A DNA stretch of 64,000 nt from CALBTQ01 sp036725605 (GTDB lineage: Bacteria; Lernaellota; Lernaellaia; Lernaellales; Lernaellaceae), in contig DAIMDW010000012.1 of assembly GCA_036725605.1 (NCBI GenBank), positions 79,624 through 143,623 on the forward strand, in the 5' to 3' direction. Positions 18,288 to 27,010 of this stretch are shown here, one piece after another. The first letter of the stretch is position 1. Each line of letters starts with the position of its first letter. The notes below the pieces were generated by a model. That model saw only the letters and a program-made list of their open reading frames with translations, did no database searches and was not told the origin of the DNA. The position numbers and the translations under genes are program-made.

Positions 18288-19487
18288 TTATTCAATCAGC
18301 TTCATATCGATATTCGCCGGCAGCCGATTGTTGCCGCTTGGATCGCCGGGCCAGAAGTAAGCATCCTCACCGACCATTTGGAGCAAGTAATACTGATATA
18401 CTGAATTATTTTTATAGTAGCACCGAACGCAAATCGTCCATAACTCGTTTTCATTGACAACCGACATTTTTCCACACCGGTCATTCGCGCCTTGATAACC
18501 ATACTCCGAGTAGTTTTCCGGTAGCGGCGGTTGCGGCTTCTCAATTTCCGTCCAGACGCCGGCAGTGTATTTGTACAATGACGATACGGTAACCCAACCT
18601 TCGCCTGTATGTTCCTGCCTGTAAACCACTGCCCAACCGTGCTGCGCATCGGTAAAGTCCCAATCCAGACCGACCTCAAAATCGCCAAGATCGCCCTCGT
18701 AAACGATCTGCGTCTTATCCCAGGTCGCGCCGTCCCAATGTGTGAAGACAAGAGGAGAATAACCGCCATTGGACATCGCCACCCAGATGTCGTCCAACGC
18801 ATTGTATTGAATGCCGGCGATATACAACGGCAAAATGTCCGGCGAAAACTGCTCGTACACCGGATGATCGTCCAGGCAGACGATGGTTTCGGTTTCGCTG
18901 CCGTTCCAGTGCGCCAGGCAGTAATCGTTCTCCACCGCGACAGCGTCGTCAGGTTCTCGCATGTCATAAGAGAATATCGGCAATTCCAGCCACTGATCGC
19001 CGGTGTATTCATACTTGCTGAAATACCCGAGGTCACGCGCAAAAAAAGTAAAAACATCCAATTCATAATATGATTTGTCTTTGTTCCACAGGTGCCCGAT
19101 TTGCTCGAGCACGCCGTTTTCCAGTCGATACACGTCGCCGCTGTTGTTCTTATTTAAAAAGAACGTGTTCTCATCCAGGGCGAAGCAGTGACCGAAGTGC
19201 TCATGTTCCGTCTCCTGCCAGACATCGCCGGTCAGCAGGAAAACCTTTTCCCCGCACAAAATACCAAGCCGCTGCCCGTCGTCCTGATAAGGGTCCAGAT
19301 TCAGCGGCGGCGGTGGCCAGAAAGGATCGTCGTCATCGTCCACCGTATCGTCGTCGATCGTGTCATCGTCGGTTGTATCGTCGTCGGCGTCGCCGGCGTC
19401 ATCATCGTCGTCATCGTCACCGCAGGCGAAGGAAAAAAGAAAGGCAAGAAGAAAGGCAATCGATATCCAAGACAACAAAGCTTTCAT
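18288..19487 (-). CDS. Acidic-linker lipoprotein, propeller-like, unknown
   Basis: A 399-residue lipoprotein. The signal peptide MKALLSWISIAFLLAFLFSFAC ends in a lipobox, followed by CG, an Asp/Thr-rich linker to about residue 55 (DDDTTDDDTIDDDTVDDDDD), a proline-rich hinge (PFWPPPPLNLDP) and a domain of about 330 residues. The domain repeats strand-rich motifs with W, Y and acidic loops (GDVWQETEHE, YRLENGVLEQIG, WDGATWDKTQ, YTAGVWTEIE), consistent with a beta-propeller related to the protein at 25.1 kb. Start ATG 19487 gives the best signal peptide. Base composition is less GC-rich than its neighbours. Confidence 0.72.
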   Translation of the reverse strand: MKALLSWISIAFLLAFLFSFACGDDDDDDDAGDADDDTTDDDTIDDDTVDDDDDPFWPPPPLNLDPYQDDGQRLGILCGEKVFLLTGDVWQETEHEHFGHCFALDENTFFLNKNNSGDVYRLENGVLEQIGHLWNKDKSYYELDVFTFFARDLGYFSKYEYTGDQWLELPIFSYDMREPDDAVAVENDYCLAHWNGSETETIVCLDDHPVYEQFSPDILPLYIAGIQYNALDDIWVAMSNGGYSPLVFTHWDGATWDKTQIVYEGDLGDFEVGLDWDFTDAQHGWAVVYRQEHTGEGWVTVSSLYKYTAGVWTEIEKPQPPLPENYSEYGYQGANDRCGKMSVVNENELWTICVRCYYKNNSVYQYYLLQMVGEDAYFWPGDPSGNNRLPANIDMKLIE

Positions 19488-19571
19488 CGCGTAGTCCATC
19501 CAATATTGCAGTTATTAACTATTCTATTCATTCATTAATGTCAATGGAGAAACAGTAATATTTTTAGAACA

Positions 19572-20612
19572 TCAATTTTTTCCCAGCACGCGACGAAAAG
19601 CTTCCAGCGCCAGGTCGATGTCCGCGGCGGACACATCCAGGTGCGTCACCGCGCGCACGATCCGCTCGCCGAACTCGACCAGCAACACGCCCTGCTCGGC
19701 GAGGATCGCGTTGAGCTCGACCGCGTTGAACGGGCATTCCTCCTCCAGGTGAATAAGCACGATGTTGGTTTCGGTCGCCGGCGGATCGACGTGCACGCCG
19801 GGCAGGCCGACCAGTCCCTCGGCCAGCCGCCGCGCGTTGGCGTGATCCTCGGCCAGCCGCACGATGTTGTGCTCCAGCGCGTACAATCCCGCCGCGGCGA
19901 GAATCCCCACCTGGCGCATGCCGCCGCCCATCCGCTTGCGGATCGTCCGGCAGCGCTCGATCGTCTTGGCGTCGCCGGCCAGCACCGAGCCCACCGGCGC
20001 GCCCAGCCCCTTGGACAGGCAAATGTTCACCGTGTCCGCCAGCGCCGTCCACTGCGTCACCGGCACGCCCTTGGCCACCGCCGCGTTGAAGATACGCGCG
20101 CCGTCCAGGTGCACCTTCAGGCCGCGTTCCCGGGCGACGTTCCACACGCCGCGCATCGTCTCGACCGGATAAATGCGGCCGCCGGCGCGGTTGTGCGTGT
20201 TCTCGACGCAGACCAGCCGGGTGCGCGCCTGGTGGATATCCTTGGGCCGAATGCGCCGGGCGATCGCCTCGCCGGTCAACGCGCCGCACACGCCCTCCAG
20301 CGGACGCACCATGCACTGCGCGTGCACCGCCGGGCCCGACGATTCGTAGTAGAAAATGTGACAATCCGCTTCGAGCAGAATCTCGTCGCCCGGCTGCGTG
20401 TGCGCCAGCAAGGCCGTCTGGTTCGACATCACGCCGCTGGGGAAAAACAGCGCCGCCTGCTTGCCGAGCATCTCGGCGACCTTCTCCTGCAGCGCATTGA
20501 CGGTCGGGTCGTCGCCGAACACGTCGTCGCCGACGGCGGCGTTGGCGATCGCCTCGCGCATGGCCGGCGAGGGTTTGGTGACCGTATCCGAACGCAGATC
20601 GATTTTCTTCAT
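19572..20612 (-). CDS. ltaE: Low-specificity L-threonine aldolase
   Basis: A 346-residue PLP-dependent fold-type I enzyme. It starts MKKIDLRSDTVTKPSPAMREA, the hallmark N terminus of the family. GDDVFGDDPTVNALQ follows, then HLDGARIFNAAVA with the PLP-contacting Asp, and CLSKGLGAPVGSVLAG with the Schiff-base Lys. It cleaves L-threonine/allo-threonine to glycine and acetaldehyde. The ATG overlaps the TGA of the Fe-S protein gene (ATGA), so it is the last gene of a coupled three-gene unit. No downstream terminator is evident. Confidence 0.93.
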   Translation of the reverse strand: MKKIDLRSDTVTKPSPAMREAIANAAVGDDVFGDDPTVNALQEKVAEMLGKQAALFFPSGVMSNQTALLAHTQPGDEILLEADCHIFYYESSGPAVHAQCMVRPLEGVCGALTGEAIARRIRPKDIHQARTRLVCVENTHNRAGGRIYPVETMRGVWNVARERGLKVHLDGARIFNAAVAKGVPVTQWTALADTVNICLSKGLGAPVGSVLAGDAKTIERCRTIRKRMGGGMRQVGILAAAGLYALEHNIVRLAEDHANARRLAEGLVGLPGVHVDPPATETNIVLIHLEEECPFNAVELNAILAEQGVLLVEFGERIVRAVTHLDVSAADIDLALEAFRRVLGKN

Positions 20613-21286
20613 GACTCTTTCCGCTCCAAAGCCCGGCAGGCCATCACGCACACGCCGCAGATGTCCTGACCGATGTTGTATTTGTTGCGCATCTCGCGGA
20701 GGGTCCGCGCGCAGCCTTCGCGGTCGAAGTCCGCCGGATCTTCCTTGATGTGCCCGCCGGGGCAAACGGCGATACAGGCGCGGCACGAACCGCAATCGCC
20801 TTTAAAAGGTTCGCCCACCGGCAACGGCGCGTCGGTCAGAATGCTGATGAGCCGTACGCGCGCGCCGAAGCGGCGATGCACCAGCAGGTTGTTGCGCCCG
20901 CGATGCCCCATCCCCGCCGCGACGGCCAGGTGGCGATGGCTGATCATCCCCAGGTGTTTCTCCCAGTCCAGCACCTGGCTCGAGGGCACGGGCAGCGCGC
21001 GAAAACCGTCTTCCATCAGCAGCGCGGCCACGTGCAACGCCGCCTGGTCGAGCATCACGTTCACCCGGCGGTAGTGGTAGTAATACAGCCTGGTCGGATG
21101 ATCCACGATGTCGTCGAGCACCGGATCGGCCAGCCGCGTCGCCAGCACCACGGCGCGCTCGAGCCCGGCCACCGCTTTTTGTTGCACGCCGATCATCCCC
21201 GGCAGGAAGGGCGTCGCGTCGGCCACGCCCACATCGTGCATGCCCGTGCGGCGCGCGGTGGCGCGGATGCGTTCCAGGAGGTTCAT
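20609..21286 (-). CDS. QueG-like 4Fe-4S protein (epoxyqueuosine reductase-related)
   Basis: A 225-residue iron-sulphur protein. Its C-terminal part has the cluster motif CGSCRACIAVCP followed by a second Cys group CGVCVMAC, the double 4Fe-4S ligand pattern of QueG-type and reductive-dehalogenase-like proteins. The N-terminal region (MNLLERIRATARRTGMHDVGVADATPF) resembles the start of the corrinoid-binding part, but the protein is well short of QueG (about 350-380 residues), so it may be one of the shorter QueG-like Fe-S proteins with a different substrate. It overlaps both neighbours by ATGA. Confidence 0.7.
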   Translation of the reverse strand: MNLLERIRATARRTGMHDVGVADATPFLPGMIGVQQKAVAGLERAVVLATRLADPVLDDIVDHPTRLYYYHYRRVNVMLDQAALHVAALLMEDGFRALPVPSSQVLDWEKHLGMISHRHLAVAAGMGHRGRNNLLVHRRFGARVRLISILTDAPLPVGEPFKGDCGSCRACIAVCPGGHIKEDPADFDREGCARTLREMRNKYNIGQDICGVCVMACRALERKES

Positions 21287-22857
21287 GCCTGATCCAGTCC
21301 GTACTTTTTGAGTTTCTCGTAGAGTGTCGAACCGGCGATGCCCAACAGCCGCGCGGCTTCCCGCCGATTGGCCGCGACGGCCAGCACGCGCTCGATCGCC
21401 TTTTTCTCGGCCTGTTCCAGCGACAACGCGCCGTCGCCGGGCGCGGTCGGCCCCGTGGCGTCCAAGAGCAGATCGCCCGGTTCGATGCGTCCCCGACCCG
21501 CCGCCAGAATCAACGCGCGCGCCAGCACGTTGGCCAGTTCGCGCACGTTGCCCGGCCAGGAATGAGCGCGCAACACATCCAGCGCGGCGGACGACAATGT
21601 CGGCGCGGGCGCGCCCTGCCGTTCGCTTTCGCGTCGCAGCAGATGTTCGGCCAACGGCGGCAGATCCTCCGGCCGCTCGGCCAGCGGCGGCAGGTGAATG
21701 GGCATCATCGCCAGCCGGTAGTACAGGTCCTGGCGGAATCGTCCGGCGGCGACCTCGGCGGCCAGATCGCGGTGGGTGGCGGCAACGATGCGCACGTCCA
21801 CCGGTCGTTCGCGGTCGTCGCCGACGCGCCGCACGGTGCGCTCCTCGAGCACGCGCAGCAGCGCCGGTTGCAATTCGAGCGGCAGTTCGCCGATTTCGTC
21901 CAGCAGCACGGTGCCGCCGCGCGCCATCTCGAACACGCCGCGCCGGTCGGCGGTCGCGCCGGTGAACGCGCCGCGCACGTGGCCGAACAATTCGCCGGCC
22001 ACCAACTCGCGCACGATCGCCCCGCAGTTGACCGGCACGAATGGGCCTTCGCGCCGTTTGCCCTGATAATGCAGCGCCCGCGCGGCCAGTTCCTTGCCGC
22101 AGCCGGTGGGGCCGGTCAGCAGCACGGTCGCGTCCAGATCGGCCAGGCGCGCGATCAGGGCGAACACGCGCCGCATCGCTTCGCCCACGCCGACCATCCC
22201 CGCGTACTCGCTGCCCGCCGGCAACTCGAGTTCGCAGGCGTCGCGGTTCTGTCGCAGGATGAGCGTCGTGCGGCCGAGGGTCAGCGGCTTGTCGGGCGGC
22301 CAGACAGACTCGGTGACGCGCGCCCCGTCCAGGTGCGTGCCGTTGCGGCTGCCCAGGTCGGCGATCGTCCAGCCGCGCGCGGTCAGCGCCAGGCGGGCGT
22401 GGCGGGAGGAAACGTAATTGTCGGTGAGCACGATGTCGCAGCCGGCGAGCTTGCCGATGACGAACCGGTCGCCGTCCAGCTCGATGCGCCGGGGCGCGTC
22501 GACGCCCTCGACAATCTCCACCGCCGTTTCGATCTGCTCGACCAGCGCGGTTTCCGGATTGAAAAACAGCGTCTTGGTCGGCAGCGACGGTTGCGTCGCC
22601 GGCGGCTCGTCGATCAGCCGGCAGCAGGTGATGACCACGCCGTCGCCGGTGAACGAATCGCCGGGCGTCAGCGTCTGGGTTTCGCCGTGTTTGTGTTCGA
22701 TCCACACGCCCCGGCGGAACGGCACGAAGCGCACCGGCGGATCCACGCCGGGCAGCCACAGGTCGCACGCGTCGCTTTCGCCCACCAGCAAACCCTCGGC
22801 GGGCAGACGCAGACGCATCCGTCGCCGTTGCCGGTCACCGATCTCCAGGTACCACAT
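21283..22857 (-). CDS. FHA-domain sigma-54 dependent transcriptional activator
   Basis: A 524-residue bacterial enhancer-binding protein. Residues 1-80 look like a weak FHA-like module and 125-200 are a clear FHA domain (IGKLAGCDIVLTDNYVSSRHARL, LGSRNGTHLDG), which reads phosphothreonine signals. An AAA+ domain from about 218 has Walker A GPTGCGKE (249-256), GAFTGA (296-301), the loop that contacts sigma-54, and LLDEIGELP. The C terminus carries a Fis-type helix-turn-helix (NRREAARLLGIAGSTLYEKLKKYG). An FHA input in place of a receiver suggests control by a Ser/Thr kinase. First gene of the ATGA-coupled unit with the Fe-S protein and ltaE. Confidence 0.93.
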   Translation of the reverse strand: MWYLEIGDRQRRRMRLRLPAEGLLVGESDACDLWLPGVDPPVRFVPFRRGVWIEHKHGETQTLTPGDSFTGDGVVITCCRLIDEPPATQPSLPTKTLFFNPETALVEQIETAVEIVEGVDAPRRIELDGDRFVIGKLAGCDIVLTDNYVSSRHARLALTARGWTIADLGSRNGTHLDGARVTESVWPPDKPLTLGRTTLILRQNRDACELELPAGSEYAGMVGVGEAMRRVFALIARLADLDATVLLTGPTGCGKELAARALHYQGKRREGPFVPVNCGAIVRELVAGELFGHVRGAFTGATADRRGVFEMARGGTVLLDEIGELPLELQPALLRVLEERTVRRVGDDRERPVDVRIVAATHRDLAAEVAAGRFRQDLYYRLAMMPIHLPPLAERPEDLPPLAEHLLRRESERQGAPAPTLSSAALDVLRAHSWPGNVRELANVLARALILAAGRGRIEPGDLLLDATGPTAPGDGALSLEQAEKKAIERVLAVAANRREAARLLGIAGSTLYEKLKKYGLDQA

Positions 22858-22895
22858 GATCGATTAATCTTTCCCCAAGCGCACTCAGCGCGTCA

Positions 22896-23246
22896 TCACC
22901 ACATTTCCGCCCACAGGACCCGCGATTTGCCCGCCAGGCGGCCGGGCAGCCAATCCCACAGGCCATGTTTTTTCTTGGCGTATTCGTAGGGCGTCATCCC
23001 GCTGGCCGGGGTCCAGGCCAGCGGCGGCTGATGGTCGTGATCGACGATCACATGCATGATCTGCCCCAGGTACAACCCGTCGTCGACCACATCGATCGGA
23101 ATCACCGTGCGACCCGGCGGCAGGTTGTCGGGCGGCACCAGACGCACGTCCTCAGTCCACAGCGTCAGGCTCTTGGCCCGCGCGCGGATGATGCCGGGCG
23201 ACTCGATGAACACGTTGCGGTCGGTTTTGCTGCGCGTCTGCAACTG
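22896..23246 (-). pseudogene. C-terminal part of the double MBL-fold protein, cut off by an in-frame TGA
   Basis: This open stretch is in the same frame as the gene upstream and begins right after its TGA (23249-23247). It encodes about 116 residues with protein-like composition (VFIESPGIIRARAKSL, PGRTVIPIDVVDDGLYLGQ, WDWLPGRLAGK). Just before the stop is FVLPPG and just after it Q-L-Q; a Trp at the TGA would restore the common beta-sandwich pattern LPPGW. The likely origin is a TGG to TGA change or a sequencing error. An independent gene starting at TTG 23243 is possible, but no ribosome binding site is evident. Confidence 0.6.
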
Positions 23247-25010
23247 TCAGCCCGGCGGCAGCACGAAACGGTATTGCGCGTTGAGCGGCCCCTTCTTCGC
23301 GTTGCGGGCGATGATCTTGATGCGCTGCTGATTCGGCGGGCGCAAGGTCATCTGGAACGGCACGACCGCGTGGCGCGCGTCGGGCGCCAGCCCCTCGCGG
23401 TAGGTGCGCGAGGCCAGCAGCGGCAGCAACGTCGGCTCGATCGCCGCGGCCCACTTTTTGTACTGCGCGATGCTCTCGGGCGTCAGGTCGATCACGCCGT
23501 CGCGCATCGTCGCCGCCTTGCCCGGCTTGAGTTTTTCCAGCCACTGCGCCGCGTCCAGGTAGGTGTGCCCGGGCGCTTCCAGCGCGTTGTAGCAGTTGAA
23601 ATCGCCGATCAGCGGGTCGGCGGCGCGCACACTATCGCCGGTGAACATCACCTTCTTGCCGTCGATCACCGTGAAAATGCCCATCTGGTGGAACGAATGC
23701 CCGCCGAAGGGCAGGAAACGCAGCAGGTAGTTGTCCCACTTCATGATCGCGTTCACGCCCGAGCCGGTCTCCACGATGTTCACGCGCACCCGGCCCTCGT
23801 ACTGCTGGGCGAGAAAATTCGCGAACGGATCGGGGCCCATCGAACGCAGGCCCTGCGCGACCTGGACGCTGGTGTAGATCGGGCAGCCGAAGGTCGTGGC
23901 CACCGCCTGCGCGCCGGCGATGTGATCGTCCTGATAGGAAAGCAGGAACACCGCGTCGATGTTGTTGAACACGCCGTTCTTGCGCAGGTGGTTGAGCCAC
24001 TCCGGTCCGCCGTAACCGTCCACGTCGATGCCCGACTGGCCGATCAGAATCGCGTTGCCGTCCTGGCCGGTCAGCAGGTAGCTGCCCTTGCTCCAATACA
24101 GGTGCGGCAGCGGATGATCGTTGTTGCCGAACAGCGAGCCCGACAGCGGCTTGACCGCGAACAGGTCGAGCACCTTGTCGGCGCGCTCGTCGAACGCCGC
24201 GATCGCCTCTTCCGGATCGGCGATCACCGGCCCGCGACTGGGTAGCAGCAAAACGGGATCTTCCTTGCGCACGCGCTTCAAGCTGCGTTGCGTCGCGCGC
24301 AGTCCCGGCTTGCCGTAGTCGCCGTAGGTGTATTGCATGTTCCAGTAGTTGGGCAACTGGCCGTCGTTGACGATCAGTTCGCCGGTGAACACCACGCGGC
24401 GCCCGTCGATGGTCGCGGCGATGCTCACCGCCCCGGCGGTCGGCCCCGGCGTATCGATGATCTCGAACTTGATGCCTTCCCAGGTGAGCGTCCGCCCGCC
24501 CTTGAGCTCCTTGGCGATCTTCACCGGCGTCACCGGCGTCACCCGCGAAGGCTTGAAGATGTACATGTCGCGCAGCGGCGCTTCGTTCCAGAAGCGGTCG
24601 GCCTCGGCCAGCAGCTTCGCCTCGTCGACCGGCGCGGCGATCCACGCGCCGTGGGCGATCGCCGCGGGCAGGCCCTGCGTCGCCGGGCGCAAATGGTGCG
24701 TGACCAGCACGCCGTCGACCTTCTCGACCTCGGTGGGGGCCAGGTCGTCCAGCGACCGCCCCGCGCCGACGTTGATCATCAGCGCCTTGCCGTTGGACCG
24801 AATCAGGTAACACACCGTGGCGTCGTCGATGCGCCACAGGTTCTCGCTCAGGTGGCTCCACACGACCGGCGGCATGCTGCGGATCTTCACCTTGCGCTTG
24901 CCGCCCGCGAGCGACGAATCGCCGGTCAGCAGCAACAAAACGAGCGCCAGCGCCACCGCGCACAAACGGTGGCCCAGACGCAAACGGTCATGGTTACCAA
25001 TGGCAAGCAT
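23247..25010 (-). CDS. Exported protein with two metallo-beta-lactamase-like domains
   Basis: A 587-residue protein. A signal-like hydrophobic segment (LCAVALALVLLLLTG) comes before two successive MBL-like halves. The first (about 45-280) has LVTHHLRPATQG, where HxHxDH would stand, and DTPGPTAGAVSI...VVFTGELIV. The second (about 300-520) has LLSYQDDHIAGAQ, LPFGGHSFHQMGIF and VMFTGDSV. Metal motifs are altered in both, so catalysis is uncertain. A beta-sandwich begins after residue 530 and is interrupted by the TGA at 23249-23247. Start 25010 is chosen for the signal peptide; an in-frame ATG at 25040 is the alternative and neither has a good ribosome binding site. Confidence 0.68.
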   Translation of the reverse strand: MLAIGNHDRLRLGHRLCAVALALVLLLLTGDSSLAGGKRKVKIRSMPPVVWSHLSENLWRIDDATVCYLIRSNGKALMINVGAGRSLDDLAPTEVEKVDGVLVTHHLRPATQGLPAAIAHGAWIAAPVDEAKLLAEADRFWNEAPLRDMYIFKPSRVTPVTPVKIAKELKGGRTLTWEGIKFEIIDTPGPTAGAVSIAATIDGRRVVFTGELIVNDGQLPNYWNMQYTYGDYGKPGLRATQRSLKRVRKEDPVLLLPSRGPVIADPEEAIAAFDERADKVLDLFAVKPLSGSLFGNNDHPLPHLYWSKGSYLLTGQDGNAILIGQSGIDVDGYGGPEWLNHLRKNGVFNNIDAVFLLSYQDDHIAGAQAVATTFGCPIYTSVQVAQGLRSMGPDPFANFLAQQYEGRVRVNIVETGSGVNAIMKWDNYLLRFLPFGGHSFHQMGIFTVIDGKKVMFTGDSVRAADPLIGDFNCYNALEAPGHTYLDAAQWLEKLKPGKAATMRDGVIDLTPESIAQYKKWAAAIEPTLLPLLASRTYREGLAPDARHAVVPFQMTLRPPNQQRIKIIARNAKKGPLNAQYRFVLPPG

Positions 25011-25131
25011 AGTGAAAAAGTGTAACAAGGTAGGGCGCATCGAAGCAATAGGGATTCACCGCCGGATACAATGCCGATCCTTTTGATGTTTCCGGGAAAA
25101 AGGATTCATCCCCTACCCGGTGTCGGTCATC

Positions 25132-26172
25132 TTACTGCACTCTGGCCCACGATGCGCCGTCGATCAGCAGAATCCCGGTCGCGGGGTCGGCGTCGCAATA
25201 GGGCACGCCGTCGACGACCAGCACGTGGAAATTCACCAGTTCATCCTCCGGGCACGCCAGATCGGGAGGCGCGTAACGGCAGCGGAACAGCACCGCATCG
25301 CCGGGCAGCAGGCTCGCACCACAACCGCTCGCGTCGAACCAATCGAGCGGTTCGGCGCCGCCGCCGACATAGCGCAGATAGTAGAGACCATCGTCCGTCT
25401 CATTGGCCAGGAGCATATCGCCCTCCACGTCGGTATAAATCCGCGGATAGGCATCCTCGAGCAGCGTCGACCACTGCGCGCCGTCCCAGAAGACGGTCGT
25501 GTCCTGCGTGACGACGAACAAGCCGTCGCCCAACGGCCCGACGGCGCGAATCTCCCCCGTCGGCAAGGTCGCGACGGTCGTGAGCTCGACGCCGTCATAA
25601 CGGTAAATCGTCTGCGCATCGTAGGCGTAGGCATCGCCATGGAAGCCGGCGAACACGCCGCGCGGCTCAAGATCCTGGTTGATCCACTCCAGCTCGTCCG
25701 TCGCCGGATCGTATTTCACCAGCCGGTCGGTGTTCGGCTCGTTGTAATGGTCGTACAGATAGCCGATGAACGTGTCCTTGGCGTAAAAGGCGATGTCGGG
25801 CATGTGCGCATCCTCGCCGCTGCCTCGATACACTTCCTTCCATCCGTTGCCGAGCCGCCAGACGGCGCAATCGCTTTCTTCTTGCCACGTGTAAACCGCG
25901 TCACCGTAACCGGCAATACCTCCCCTGTCGAACCTGAAGCCGGGGGGAATGAACAGATCCTCCCACACACCGTCGGTGATGCGATAGATAACCCCTTCCA
26001 ACGGATCGGGGATCTGCCACCCGTCAAAATCGACCTGGGGCGGACCGTCGTCGTCATCGTCGTCGTCGATGTCGTTGTCATCGTCATCGTCATCGTCGTC
26101 CGTGTCGCCGCAGGCGAACGCAAGCATCGCCAGCGCCACAATGACCAATAATGTCGGGAAAATACGTCTCAT
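25132..26172 (-). CDS. Acidic-linker lipoprotein, propeller-like, unknown
   Basis: A 346-residue lipoprotein. The signal peptide MRRIFPTLLVIVALAMLAFAC has its lipobox at Cys21, then GDT and an almost pure Asp linker to about residue 43. The domain has short repeated strand motifs (YRITDGVWEDLF, WRLGNGWKEVY, YRYDGVELTTV, FWDGAQWSTLL), suggesting a beta-propeller like the lipoprotein at 18.3 kb. No catalytic motif is visible. The ATG at 26172 has GGAG about a dozen bases upstream. Asp codons are mostly GAC and GAT in runs. Confidence 0.74.
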   Translation of the reverse strand: MRRIFPTLLVIVALAMLAFACGDTDDDDDDDDNDIDDDDDDDGPPQVDFDGWQIPDPLEGVIYRITDGVWEDLFIPPGFRFDRGGIAGYGDAVYTWQEESDCAVWRLGNGWKEVYRGSGEDAHMPDIAFYAKDTFIGYLYDHYNEPNTDRLVKYDPATDELEWINQDLEPRGVFAGFHGDAYAYDAQTIYRYDGVELTTVATLPTGEIRAVGPLGDGLFVVTQDTTVFWDGAQWSTLLEDAYPRIYTDVEGDMLLANETDDGLYYLRYVGGGAEPLDWFDASGCGASLLPGDAVLFRCRYAPPDLACPEDELVNFHVLVVDGVPYCDADPATGILLIDGASWARVQ

Positions 26173-26248
26173 GGCCGGTTGTTCTCCATAACAAGGCCTT
26201 CATCCACTCCGGGCCAATAATACTACAAATGTTTTGTTTTACAACAAG

Positions 26249-27010
26249 TTAAACCGCTTGCGGTTCGTCGGCCGGGGTTTTCTTTTTGACCAGATATTCC
26301 CACGGGAACCACCAGACGGCCAACAGGGCGAATCCGGCCAGGACCAGACCCGAGGTCAGCGGATCGCGCGCGTTCGCCGGCGAAAGCAATCCCGGCCACG
26401 GCAGCCCGCCGACCGGCAGACCCATCATCGGTCCGCAGACAATGTTGAAAAACAGATGAAACACCACGCACGCGCCCAGGCCGCTACGCACGTACAGCGA
26501 GCCCAGCGCCACGCCGGCGATCAAGGCCGTCAGGCCGGAAAAATACGACGCCTCCAGGTGCAGCGAGCCGAAGACGATCGCGCTGAGCAAAATCCCCCAG
26601 ATAAATCCGAAGCGCTCCGACAACGCCGGCAGCAGCGCGCCGCGAAAGAGGATTTCCTCGCCGATGGCGATGGCCGCCGAAGCGATGATCGCCGCCGGCA
26701 GAAAGGTCACCGAGCCGTTCATGCCCGGCCGCGTACCGATCATCGCGATCAGACACATGGCCAGCGACGCGGCGATGACGGTCAGTTCGGTGATCGGGCT
26801 GATGTTGCCGCGCACGGTGAACACCGTCTTGCGCAGGCCGAAGGCGACGATCGGCAGCGGCAGCATCATCGCCAACGCGAATTCCCAATCGCCCGGCCGC
26901 GCCGGCAGCACCGAGGTGGCCACGCCCATCACCACCAGGTAGATGAACAACAGGACGGCGACTTGTCCCAGATTGGTCAGCTTGATCAAATCTTCTTTAA
27001 GGTAGCTCAT
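26249..27010 (-). CDS. CPBP-family intramembrane metalloprotease
   Basis: A 253-residue polytopic membrane protein with about seven hydrophobic segments and the CPBP (Abi/CAAX protease-like) motifs: EEILFR at 118-123, H151 in FGSLHLE, and H185/N189 in FHLFFN. In eukaryotes the family cleaves prenylated CAAX proteins; bacterial members are often linked to bacteriocin immunity or envelope maturation. The start overlaps the 3' end of the C25-peptidase gene by 14 bases, so the two are likely cotranslated, which hints that the membrane protease could act on the same pathway (inference). Confidence 0.88.
   Translation of the reverse strand: MSYLKEDLIKLTNLGQVAVLLFIYLVVMGVATSVLPARPGDWEFALAMMLPLPIVAFGLRKTVFTVRGNISPITELTVIAASLAMCLIAMIGTRPGMNGSVTFLPAAIIASAAIAIGEEILFRGALLPALSERFGFIWGILLSAIVFGSLHLEASYFSGLTALIAGVALGSLYVRSGLGACVVFHLFFNIVCGPMMGLPVGGLPWPGLLSPANARDPLTSGLVLAGFALLAVWWFPWEYLVKKKTPADEPQAV

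Noticed and set aside
17877..18404. Plus-strand open frame of 175 codons
   Set aside because: No ribosome binding site, random-looking composition, and its end overlaps the 3' part of the minus-strand lipoprotein gene.
23230..23270. TGA as selenocysteine codon
   Set aside because: No convincing SECIS-like hairpin follows (only a four-base TTGC/GCAA stem), and the context fits Trp better.
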